From IMG/VR virus record IMGVR_UViG_3300025872_000068, positions 1 to 56,244 of that record: DNA of 56,244 bases; one strand, given 5' to 3'. Position 1 is the first letter of the stretch, and each line of letters opens with the position of its first letter. The position numbers and the translations under genes were made by a program. The notes beneath the pieces were generated by a model, which saw only the letters and a list, made by a program, of their open reading frames with translations, had not been told where the DNA came from and did not search any database. The DNA comes from a virus. Positions 21,393 through 27,423 of the stretch are shown here, piece by piece.

Positions 21393-21623
21393 CAACTAGA
21401 GTGGGAATTCCCAAGAATGCGGAAACCCGAAGGCTATTGGGGGTGACTTCTTCATTCGTCCAGAAACCATTTCGTCTCAAAATGAGAATGCCCCAGGATC
21501 GACGACGGCGCCCACCTATGACCTGTGACACGTCCTGATGGCGGATGAGTCTGGTGGGCAGCTAGGGGGCTTGCCGGGCATGGTATACACTTGTTCACTA
21601 CCGCTTGGAGCCGTTTTCCCGCA

Positions 21624-21891
21624 CCCCTCTAATGGGGCAGGGACGGACTCCACTTGGGTGGTGCCGCAGCTTGCCACCAATGGGGGTGGCCTGACCACCC
21701 CATGAGGGGGGGTGTCGTGCGAGACGCGGCTCACGCAATGCGGTAGTGTACGGTTGTACACTGTCAAGCGGAATCGTGCGAGAAGGTGCAGGCCCGTACC
21801 TACTACCCTGTCGAGGTAGGTATGTAACCCCCACTAGGGGGACCCACCTTTGGGTCCCTCCGCACCACCCACTAGGGGGGGGTGGGGCCCC
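21624..21891 (+). other. Array of GC-rich stem-loops
   Basis: At least eight short inverted repeats within 270 bases: CCCC/GGGG (21624-21637), GGGGTGG/CCACCCC (21683-21701), AGTGTAC/GTACACT (21745-21762), TACCTAC/GTAGGTA (21797-21822), CCCCC/GGGGG (21828-21841), GGGACCCA/TGGGTCCC (21839-21858), CCACCC/GGGTGG (21865-21885) and GGGGCCCC (21884-21891). Two share bases and so are mutually exclusive. It lies directly before the first rightward gene at 21940. Confidence 0.7.
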
Positions 21892-21939
21892 AAACAGACC
21901 TCATGCCAGAAATCGACCAGTTTTTAGGAGCTTTTCCCT

Positions 21940-22329
21940 ATGGACGACATGATGCTCAGCGACGAGTACAAGTACCGTCACGACCTGAATATGGTGCTTC
22001 GGGCGATGAAGAATCGTTGGGAGATCACCGACGAGACGAAGGTGAAGATCGCAGAGCGTGCGGTGGAGTTGATTGACCATCACGACAAGCGGGTTGCCAT
22101 TAAGGCCATCCAGGTACTCGCGAGTCTTGAGGCTCAGAAGCAGAAGGATGATCACAAGTATCTGGACCTCGTGTCATCGGCGGCAAAGAAGGAGCAGGTG
22201 ACGAACAACAGCTTTACTCAGATTGCTGTTGGCGATCTTGATAGTGTTTATCAACTGTTGGATAAGCTGTCGCCAGGGTCGTCTCCTGCTCTGGAGAATC
22301 AAGGTACCCCTGGCGAAAATGAGAATTGA
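21940..22329 (+). CDS. Possible small terminase subunit
   Basis: A 129-residue protein with AGGAG 10 bases upstream. Mostly helical and charged: a first helix (YKYRHDLNMVLRAMKNRW), then ETKVKIAERAVELIDHHDKR and VAIKAIQVLASLEAQKQKDD, which looks like the oligomerisation and DNA-binding part of small terminases I know from other phages, and a disordered acidic end. No Walker motif. It is placed far from the large terminase (29383), so the assignment is tentative. A terminator follows at 22340-22373. Confidence 0.45.
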   Translation: MDDMMLSDEYKYRHDLNMVLRAMKNRWEITDETKVKIAERAVELIDHHDKRVAIKAIQVLASLEAQKQKDDHKYLDLVSSAAKKEQVTNNSFTQIAVGDLDSVYQLLDKLSPGSSPALENQGTPGENEN

Positions 22330-22339
22330 TCGATTTCCC

Positions 22340-22373
22340 TGTCGGGTTTTTGCAATTTCCCGACACGGTTTTT
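22340..22373 (+). terminator. Rho-independent terminator after 21940 gene
   Basis: TGTCGGG (22340-22346) pairs with CCCGACA (22359-22365), with a 12-base loop, then CGG and TTTTTCT. A 7-pair stem and U-run 3 bases beyond, 11 bases after the stop codon. Confidence 0.7.
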
Positions 22374-22419
22374 CTATGGTCGATTGGCTATGCACCGCTA
22401 CAAATAAAAGTGGTGCGTT

Positions 22420-22659
22420 CTAGTTGCCGAGTATGTCTTCGGCCTTCGCCAGTGCTTCGACCAAGCAGGCAACGAGACGTTGTGCTGCTTCCTCGGTGAC
22501 GAACACAGGTTCTTCGTCGATATCGAGGACGATGCCGAATACGGTGAGTCCATCGAGGGCATTGCTGCCAACCACCTGGGCTACTTGGATGCCAACCAGT
22601 CCGGTGTAGATGGTGTCGGTCTGTTGGTCGAAGGGATCGTCAGATTCGAGCCATTCCAT
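22420..22659 (-). CDS. Lone leftward small protein, unknown
   Basis: A 79-residue protein from ATG 22659, with AAAGGAG 8 bases before it; an in-frame ATG 24 bases earlier has no site. Acidic N-terminus (MEWLESDDPFDQQTD), then a regular alternating hydrophobic beta region (GIQVAQVVGSNALDGLTVFG and IVLDIDEEPVFVT) and a C-terminal helix. It is the only leftward gene right of the control region. It may be a small regulator with its own promoter. Confidence 0.6.
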   Translation of the reverse strand: MEWLESDDPFDQQTDTIYTGLVGIQVAQVVGSNALDGLTVFGIVLDIDEEPVFVTEEAAQRLVACLVEALAKAEDILGN

Positions 22660-23465
22660 GAGTCGGGTCTCCTTTGGCACCATTGTATCGTCGGAGTCGG
22701 GATTGTCGGAGCTTGTACCTACTTCGCGGACCATCCCTTAACTACCAACCATATTAACGGCAACCATATTGGTGCATGTCGCCACCTATCGGTCACCGGT
22801 GGCGGCTACTGTTGGTCCGACACATGGCGGCTACCACGCTGCGACTACTCTCCCGTTGGTCGAGCAGTCTTGCCGTCGCTCACCTGCGGTGCAGGCTCGC
22901 TCTGTGGTTGCCTAGTACGAGTAGTAGCTCCATTCCGTTCCCGTTGGTCACTCCATGGAGAACTTCGTCATCGACATCCAGTCGAGTGACTACGCCCCCC
23001 CCTACCCCCCCAAGCACCTTGATGCTCGGAAAAAGTAGGGATGAAGAGCGTTACGCCCCTTCGATGGCATGGTTAGACCCCCATCGAAATGCCGTGTTTC
23101 GGCACCCCCTTTGGGTCTCCGCGAACTGCCCGCAATCATTGCGAGGCAAGCGGATCCGCTGTAGAGACAGACGGCAAGGAAGATTTGTTTTAAGTCGGTC
23201 GCAGGTATCTATTGCTGAATTTGGCGACTTCGACTGGGCCGCATGCTTGGTGCCATGTCGGCCATTGGGACGGTCCAGATCAGTCCGAGTCTCTGGAGGG
23301 TCACCACTCGCGGCGGAGTGGTCCGGGTTTGCCGCAGCACAGGCACCGGCCAGCCTAATTACGGTAGTCATCGGACGCCCGTAGTATACACGACTGGACG
23401 CGCGGATCAACTGCGGTTAACCTTTGTCTGGTTTCGGAATTTAATCAAGGCATGTGGGGTTTACA
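22660..23465. other. Second long non-coding stretch
   Basis: About 800 bases with no convincing gene. It contains a repeated AACCATATT (about 22746 and 22761), CACCGGTG (about 22795), GCCG/CGGC around 23090, CGCAATCATTGCG (about 23130-23142), GCGGATCCGC (about 23151-23160) and a C-run at 22994-23011. A rightward promoter lies at 23417-23445. A weak leftward pair (TTGATC and TATACT, spacing 15) lies at 23384-23410. Role unknown, perhaps regulatory or origin-related. Confidence 0.55.
23417..23445 (+). promoter_or_regulatory. Rightward promoter before exonuclease gene
   Basis: -35 TTAACC (23417-23422), a 17-base spacer and -10 TTTAAT (23440-23445), 20 bases before the ATG at 23466. The -10 is one base off consensus and the -35 two off. 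Confidence 0.55.
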
Positions 23466-24269
23466 ATGATTTTCTTTGACATCGAAACGGGTCCGCAGGA
23501 TGGGGTGCTGGAGTCGCGATTCGCTCCAGGCAATGAGGCGTATGACCATCGACCGTTCGATCCTGCCAGCGTGAAGCGGCTCAAGAAGGATACGGACGCC
23601 AGCTACCAGGATCGCGTGCAGGTGGCCGACGGGGTTTACGTCCTGAAGGCGGCTGAGAAGGCTGGCAAGCACCACCTCGACTCCCAGAAGAAGCGGGAGG
23701 AGTTCCTCGACAGCTGCTGTTTGTTCGCGCACCTGGGTCGGGTGCTTGTGATCGGCGTCATGCAAGGAAATGATTTCCAGACAATCGAAGGAGATGAAAG
23801 GGAAATCCTCCAGAAATTCTGGGATTTGTTTCGGGAGTCCAGCAACCGGGCGAAAGAAATGGTGGGCCACAACATCCTGGGGTTCGACCTGCCCTTCATG
23901 GTGCGGCGGAGCTGGTCGCTGGGGGTGAAGGTGCCGACCGATGTGGTTACGGTCAAAGGGCGGTATGTGAACTGGCATCCGCTGTTTCAGGACACGGCGA
24001 CCCTGTGGCTGCTGGGGCAGTACGCCCGCGATACAAAGTGGTCGCTCGATGCGGTGGGCTATGCGTTGGGTTCTGGCGGCAAGATCGTCGAGAACGTCAG
24101 CGGCAAGGGCTGGTGGCGGACCTATCAGTCGAATCGGGAGCAGGCTCTGGCCTACTTGGAGAACGACTGTCGGCAGACCAAGCAGATCTACACGGTGATG
24201 GCTCCGGCGTCAAAGAGCGAACTGGTCGAAGCGCAGAAGCAACTCGCCAAGGCCGTCCTGGGGGTGTAG
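23466..24269 (+). CDS. DnaQ/DEDD-type 3'-5' exonuclease
   Basis: A 267-residue protein. Exo I: FFDIET (about 3-8, D5 and E7). Exo II: NILGFD (about 136-141, N and D). Exo III: YLENDC (about 229-234, Y and D). These are the DEDD catalytic acids, with spacing like family B polymerase exonucleases or RNase T-like enzymes. No polymerase domain is attached. It could process replication ends or act in recombination. The start at ATG 23466 has GTGGGG 6 bases before it. The last 15 residues (KSELVEAQKQLAKAV) are encoded by a 46-bp segment also found in the protease/scaffold gene. Confidence 0.88.
   Translation: MIFFDIETGPQDGVLESRFAPGNEAYDHRPFDPASVKRLKKDTDASYQDRVQVADGVYVLKAAEKAGKHHLDSQKKREEFLDSCCLFAHLGRVLVIGVMQGNDFQTIEGDEREILQKFWDLFRESSNRAKEMVGHNILGFDLPFMVRRSWSLGVKVPTDVVTVKGRYVNWHPLFQDTATLWLLGQYARDTKWSLDAVGYALGSGGKIVENVSGKGWWRTYQSNREQALAYLENDCRQTKQIYTVMAPASKSELVEAQKQLAKAVLGV
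24212..24257 (+). repeat. 46-bp direct repeat, copy 1
   Basis: Identical for 46 bases to 32954-32999 and read in the same frame, coding KSELVEAQKQLAKAV in two otherwise unrelated proteins. Here it forms the extreme C-terminus of the exonuclease, flanked by mismatches on both sides. Confidence 0.9.
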
Positions 24270-24271
24270 CC

Positions 24272-24760
24272 ATGCAGATCCGAGGTAAACGAGGGAAGCC
24301 GTCCCGTTACACCGTCGAGGATGTGCAGGGCATGGAGCGGATGCAGCGAGCAGGCTTCCGCTTGCAGGACATCGCGGCCAAGTACCGCTGTGCGATTTCG
24401 ACGGCATGCGAATTCATTAACAACGCGGAAGAAATCATGACCCACCCCAACAAGCGTCGGGGCAACGACCTGGAACGAGAGATTGTGAACCTGGCTACGG
24501 AGCGTGGCCTCCCGGCGAAGCGAGCCTGGGGCAGCAATGGCAAGGCACTCGGGGAGCATGAGACGGTCGACCTCCTGCTGGCAGGCTTGAAGATTCAGGC
24601 CAAGCGGCGGAAGTCGATTGCCACATTCCTGCAAGTGCCGGAAGCCTGTGATGCGGTAGTATTTCGGCAGGACAGGAAGCCCGCCATGGTGCTGATGTCC
24701 CTGGAGCGTCTGTTCGAGTTACTGAAGAAGGAGTGCGACGATGGCGAAAAAGCCAGCTAA
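24272..24760 (+). CDS. HTH plus Holliday-junction-resolvase-like nuclease
   Basis: A 162-residue protein two bases after the exonuclease stop, with GGGGGTG upstream. The first 50 residues look HTH-like (RAGFRLQDIAAKYRCAISTA). Residues about 60-155 match a small RecB/Hjc-type nuclease: GNDLEREIVNLA (early E), HETVDLLL (D at about 97), then LKIQAKRR where the usual E-x-K catalytic pair reads Q-A-K, and finally DAVVFRQDRKPAMVLMSL. The E-to-Q change could weaken catalysis. Probably a resolvase or archaeal-type junction nuclease in recombination or packaging. Confidence 0.7.
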   Translation: MQIRGKRGKPSRYTVEDVQGMERMQRAGFRLQDIAAKYRCAISTACEFINNAEEIMTHPNKRRGNDLEREIVNLATERGLPAKRAWGSNGKALGEHETVDLLLAGLKIQAKRRKSIATFLQVPEACDAVVFRQDRKPAMVLMSLERLFELLKKECDDGEKAS

Positions 24761-24845
24761 GGTGGGCGGCTGCAAGAACTGCAAGAAGGCGGCGAGGTGC
24801 TGCCCAAGCATTTCGGCCAAGCGGCGGATCAAGAAGACCAAATGA
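24741..24845 (+). CDS. 34-residue Lys/Cys-rich microprotein
   Basis: ATG at 24741 with AAGGAG 8 bases before it; stop TGA 24843-24845, which overlaps the next ATG by 4 bases. The product is strongly basic, with four Cys: MAKKPAKVGGCKNCKKAARC, then CPSISAKRRIKKTK. Two pairs, CKNC and RCC, could bind zinc or an RNA/DNA element. It overlaps the resolvase stop by 20 bases. A real short gene on the evidence of its ribosome-binding site and overlaps. Confidence 0.65.
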   Translation: MAKKPAKVGGCKNCKKAARCCPSISAKRRIKKTK

Positions 24846-25135
24846 AAAAGAGATACTTTGTCATTGGCGAGCTGCCGGAGGGATTCGAGCTGGATGCCCT
24901 GATCATCCGCTACTTCGCGGAGCGGAATGACTGGGTCAGCGGGGCGGATACCTATCTGCACGATGTCACCTCGGTGCTTGGTGCGGACGGGGTGATCCTG
25001 GGCGATGAATGGTTTGAGGATCGCTACGCCATTGCCATGCTGGCTGCGGCCAGGGCATGCGGTCGTCCGGTGCTGGATGCGTCCACGATGGAGCATTCGG
25101 TGATGATCACCATCCCCTGGGGTGGTGAGGAGTAG
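24842..25135 (+). CDS. Nucleoside deoxyribosyltransferase-like small protein
   Basis: A 97-residue protein starting MKKRYFVIGELPEGF, coupled to the microprotein by ATGA. The second half has DTYLHDVTSVLGADGVILGD, then AIAMLAAARACGRPVLDA, an order like the nucleoside 2-deoxyribosyltransferase/DUF4406 fold (strand, acidic turn, helix, strand 'G-x-P-V/I'). Usual members have a catalytic Glu in the final helix. Here this is AIAMLAAARA and the Glu is absent, so it may be inactive or divergent. Function uncertain. Confidence 0.5.
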   Translation: MKKRYFVIGELPEGFELDALIIRYFAERNDWVSGADTYLHDVTSVLGADGVILGDEWFEDRYAIAMLAAARACGRPVLDASTMEHSVMITIPWGGEE

Positions 25136-25163
25136 ATGCGCTTCGATTTTCAAGGAGGAGCCT

Positions 25164-25466
25164 GTGGCAAAACGGAAGGCAGCTAAGAAGAAGATCAGCA
25201 AGGCGGACATGCCCTGCAACAAACCGAAGCGGACCCCGAATCACCCCACCAAGAGCCATGTCGTGAAGGCATGCCAGGGTGGCGAGGAGAAGATCATTCG
25301 CTTCGGCCAGCAGGGTGTGAGCGGAAGTCCTGCACGGCAGGGGGAGTCTGAGAAGGATCGAAAGCGTCGAAAGGCGTTCAAGGCAAGGCACGCCAAGAAC
25401 ATTGCCAAGGGCAAGATGAGCGCAGCCTATTGGGCTGACCGCACCAAATGGGCGTGCGATCTTTAG
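25164..25466 (+). CDS. Basic conserved phage protein (DUF6321-like)
   Basis: A 100-residue protein from GTG 25164 with a very strong AAGGAGGAG site. It is highly basic: N-terminus MAKRKAAKKKISKADM, a block KPKRTPNHPTKSHVVKACQG, then EEKIIRFGQQGVSGS and KAFKARHAKNIAKGKMSAAY, followed by WADRTKW. This string of blocks matches a conserved phage protein I know as DUF6321 (from memory). Function unknown, but basic composition suggests nucleic acid binding, for instance in packaging or replication. Confidence 0.7.
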   Translation: MAKRKAAKKKISKADMPCNKPKRTPNHPTKSHVVKACQGGEEKIIRFGQQGVSGSPARQGESEKDRKRRKAFKARHAKNIAKGKMSAAYWADRTKWACDL

Positions 25467-25479
25467 ATTGGGGGACGTA

Positions 25480-25794
25480 ATGTCTATTTACAGCGAGATT
25501 GCGATTGTGGCAGTGGCGGCGGTAGCGACTGCCTTTGCCGTGGGGGAGGATCCAGCCATGCGTAGCGTGGAGACTTTTGGCCGCGTGGCCTGGACCGATG
25601 GCGGCTTCTTGGTTCAGGAGGTGGAGGTCACCACCTACGACGGCGGTGGAGAGGTCGTCAAGCAGGAGAAGTTCTGGGAGGTCTGCCGCAGGCTCTCGGA
25701 CGCCGAGTCGATCCGGCTCAAGAACAACGAGATGACCAACGGCTTCCTCGTGAAGGATCTCACGGTCCCCGGTGCCAGGTTGCGGAAGGAATAG
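25480..25794 (+). CDS. Small protein with N-terminal membrane/signal segment
   Basis: A 104-residue protein from ATG 25480, with GGGGGAC at 5 bases; an in-frame TTG is at 25468. The first 22 residues are hydrophobic (SIYSEIAIVAVAAVATAFAV) and could be a signal or anchor. The rest is beta-rich (DGGFLVQEVEVTTYDGGGEV, then KNNEMTNGFLVKDLTV). No family recognised. The last gene before the terminator at 25864. Confidence 0.68.
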   Translation: MSIYSEIAIVAVAAVATAFAVGEDPAMRSVETFGRVAWTDGGFLVQEVEVTTYDGGGEVVKQEKFWEVCRRLSDAESIRLKNNEMTNGFLVKDLTVPGARLRKE

Positions 25795-25863
25795 GGTTCT
25801 GGTACAGTATCCAGCATAGTTACCTCGTTTTGGACCTGCTTTGCTGGCGTCCAGACGAATCAC

Positions 25864-25901
25864 GGGTCATGGCTGCGTCAACAGTCATGACCCTTTTCTT
25901 T
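25864..25901 (+). terminator. Strong rho-independent terminator
   Basis: GGGTCATG (25864-25871) pairs with CATGACCC (25886-25893), with an inner CTG/CAG, then TTTTCTTT. It divides the DNA-metabolism genes from the head genes. A weak promoter-like pair (TTGCGG at 25780 and TACAGT at 25803, 17 apart) lies just upstream. Nothing else is seen in the 207-base gap 25795-26001. Confidence 0.92.
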
Positions 25902-26001
25902 GCGCCTCTAGTTGTTTCTCTCACAGCAACGAGCCGACTGCCCTGCCATGCCAGTTACGATCATCCGTGGGAATCCCACGATCAGATCACTGGAGGGCCA
26001 C

Positions 26002-26409
26002 ATGGCACTTTCGTTTACTGCTACCCTGCGCAGCAACAGGGCGGACGAGATCACGGCGGCAGTTGGGGGCTCTGGGCTCCTTCGCATTTATGATGGCACG
26101 GTCCCTGCCAATGTTGGGACGGCGATCAGCGGTCAGACACTGTTGGCCGAGTTGACCTGCAACGCCACCTTCGCCCCGGCGGCTTCCAATGGCGTGCTGA
26201 CGCTTAACTCCATCACGCAGGACTCGTCAGCGAATGCGACTGGTACTGCGACCTTTTTCCGATTGACCACCTCAGGCGGCACTGCCGTGGTTCAAGGAAC
26301 CGTGACAGCCACTGGCGGCGGTGGAGACTTGACGTTGAATACTACGTCGATCTCCAGTGGTGCTGCCGTCTCCATCACCAGCTTTGTTATCACCGAAGGC
26401 AATGCCTGA
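26002..26409 (+). CDS. Beta-rich phage structural protein
   Basis: A 135-residue protein from ATG 26002 with TGGAGG upstream. Starts MALSFTATLRSNRADEITAA and has repeated strands with Gly/Thr/Ser-rich turns (SSANATGTATFFRLTTSGG, VTATGGGGDLTLNTTSI). I recall similar proteins near the head genes of other siphophages with the pattern 'ADEIT-x-x-VG-x-x-LLRIYDG-x-x-P'. Possibly a head decoration or tail-appended protein. Stops one base into the next ATG. Confidence 0.65.
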   Translation: MALSFTATLRSNRADEITAAVGGSGLLRIYDGTVPANVGTAISGQTLLAELTCNATFAPAASNGVLTLNSITQDSSANATGTATFFRLTTSGGTAVVQGTVTATGGGGDLTLNTTSISSGAAVSITSFVITEGNA

Positions 26410-26882
26410 TGAATGCTGAACAGATCAGGGCCGCGATCCTGGCTGACCCGGATCTCCGCTTGGCTATCGAGCAGGGAGACGACCAGCTGGTGGCCGATGC
26501 GCTATCCCTGCTGGCGGACCCGGAGCCGACTGGTGAGCTGTACACGGAGCGGGCCGTGTTTGCAGCGGTCGGTCCCATCATGGGCGAGTCAATCTTCTCC
26601 AAGCTGGAGAGCTTCGCCTCCACTGGCAACAGCGGATCGTCCGTGGTGGCGAGGGGTCTTCGGTGGTTGCATCCATCGAACGGGGGGCTAGACTTTCAAA
26701 ACTCCGATGTCAAGCAGATGCTCGCTGGTCTCAATGTCGCAGGGATCCTGTCGGCAAGTGAGTTGGACGCGCTGAACCAGCTGGGTACGCGACCTGGTCA
26801 GGTGACTATCTCTGAGGTCGGTGAAGCAGTGTCCCCCTGGCGGCCAGACGGCAAAATCCAACCGATCCCGAGCGAGGTGTAA
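26409..26882 (+). CDS. Conserved head-region protein, unknown
   Basis: A 157-residue protein with translational coupling (TGATG). N-terminus MNAEQIRAAILADPDLRLAI, then DDQLVADALSLLADPE, AVFAAVGPIMGESIFSKLES, and the C-terminal GGLDFQNSDVKQMLAGLNVA, LGTRPGQVTI. This order I have seen in proteins upstream of phage head genes, role unknown. All-helical except the end. Possibly an internal or assembly protein. Confidence 0.65.
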   Translation: MNAEQIRAAILADPDLRLAIEQGDDQLVADALSLLADPEPTGELYTERAVFAAVGPIMGESIFSKLESFASTGNSGSSVVARGLRWLHPSNGGLDFQNSDVKQMLAGLNVAGILSASELDALNQLGTRPGQVTISEVGEAVSPWRPDGKIQPIPSEV

Positions 26883-26885
26883 CGC

Positions 26886-27416
26886 ATGGCACTGCCCGAC
26901 TATGTAGAGATCACACAAGGCACGGCAATCGTGTTCGGGGAGAGTGGTGCATCTGGCGTGACGCACACGCTGAGTTTTGATGGGCAGGCAAACGCTACAG
27001 CGCAGATGAGTGCATCGGCAGACCTCGGTGCGAACTACGCTGACGAATACTTGGTCTTCTTTCGCATCGAAACCGGGACTGCCCCCACTGCCGGTAACAC
27101 CATGGACCTCTACTTGGTGTCAAGCTACGACAACACTAACTGGCCTGCTAAGGTGACTGGCAGTGCTGGCTCCTACACGCTCGGCACGAGTGACGCCAAT
27201 ATCAAACAGGCTGGACCTCCAGTGTCTGTGCTGATTGCAACGGCAGACACCAACACCGTGCTAGAGCAGCAGCCAGTGATCTGGCGACCTCGCGGACGGT
27301 ATGTGGTGGCGATTGCCGACAACAACCTGGGGCAAGCGGTCAGGGATGAGACTACTGCCACCGACAATGGCTCTCGTGTGATCCTGGTTCCGCGACGAGT
27401 GGTCATTAACGAATAG
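26886..27416 (+). CDS. Beta-rich putative virion protein
   Basis: A 176-residue protein with GAGGTG 6 bases upstream. A beta sandwich pattern (TAIVFGESGASGVTHTLSF, YLVFFRIETGTAPTAGNTMD, VLIATADTNTVLEQQPVIW). Ends in RVILVPRRVVINE. It looks like a small capsid-attached or tail protein of the kind that precedes a large virion protein. No family recognised. Confidence 0.6.
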   Translation: MALPDYVEITQGTAIVFGESGASGVTHTLSFDGQANATAQMSASADLGANYADEYLVFFRIETGTAPTAGNTMDLYLVSSYDNTNWPAKVTGSAGSYTLGTSDANIKQAGPPVSVLIATADTNTVLEQQPVIWRPRGRYVVAIADNNLGQAVRDETTATDNGSRVILVPRRVVINE

Positions 27417-27423
27417 GCCACCA

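Larger units (their letters stand above)
20657..21939. promoter_or_regulatory. Main non-coding control region
   Basis: A gap of 1.28 kb between leftward and rightward genes with no convincing coding frame. From left to right: a GGTAGG/CCTACC hairpin (20790-20805), the palindrome CACCCTAGGGTG (20863-20874), two copies of GCTTGCCGTATC (about 20878 and 20966), the palindrome GAGGGATCCCTC (21034-21045), three leftward promoters (21127-21392), and a stem-loop array (21624-21891). It likely holds the early promoters, operators and perhaps the replication origin. Confidence 0.75.

Noticed and set aside
20657-21939. Several open frames of 60-85 codons on both strands in the control region.
   Set aside because: None has a ribosome-binding site or protein-like composition, and they overlap promoters and palindromes.
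22955-23038. A 27-codon frame starting MENFVIDIQSSDY.
   Set aside because: It reads protein-like, but there is no ribosome-binding site and it runs through C-tracts, so it was not called.
22776-23384. Plus-strand open frame of about 200 codons in the non-coding stretch.
   Set aside because: Composition is dominated by Ser, Arg, Pro and Leu with no ribosome-binding site. It appears to be a chance frame.
23384-23410. Leftward promoter-like pair TTGATC/TATACT.
   Set aside because: Spacing is only 15 bases and the -35 is poor. It is mentioned within the non-coding stretch only.
24197-24257. 46-bp repeat considered as an attachment site for the recombinase.
   Set aside because: Both copies lie within coding sequence in the same frame, lack an inverted core, and are far from the recombinase. 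Coding duplication is more likely.
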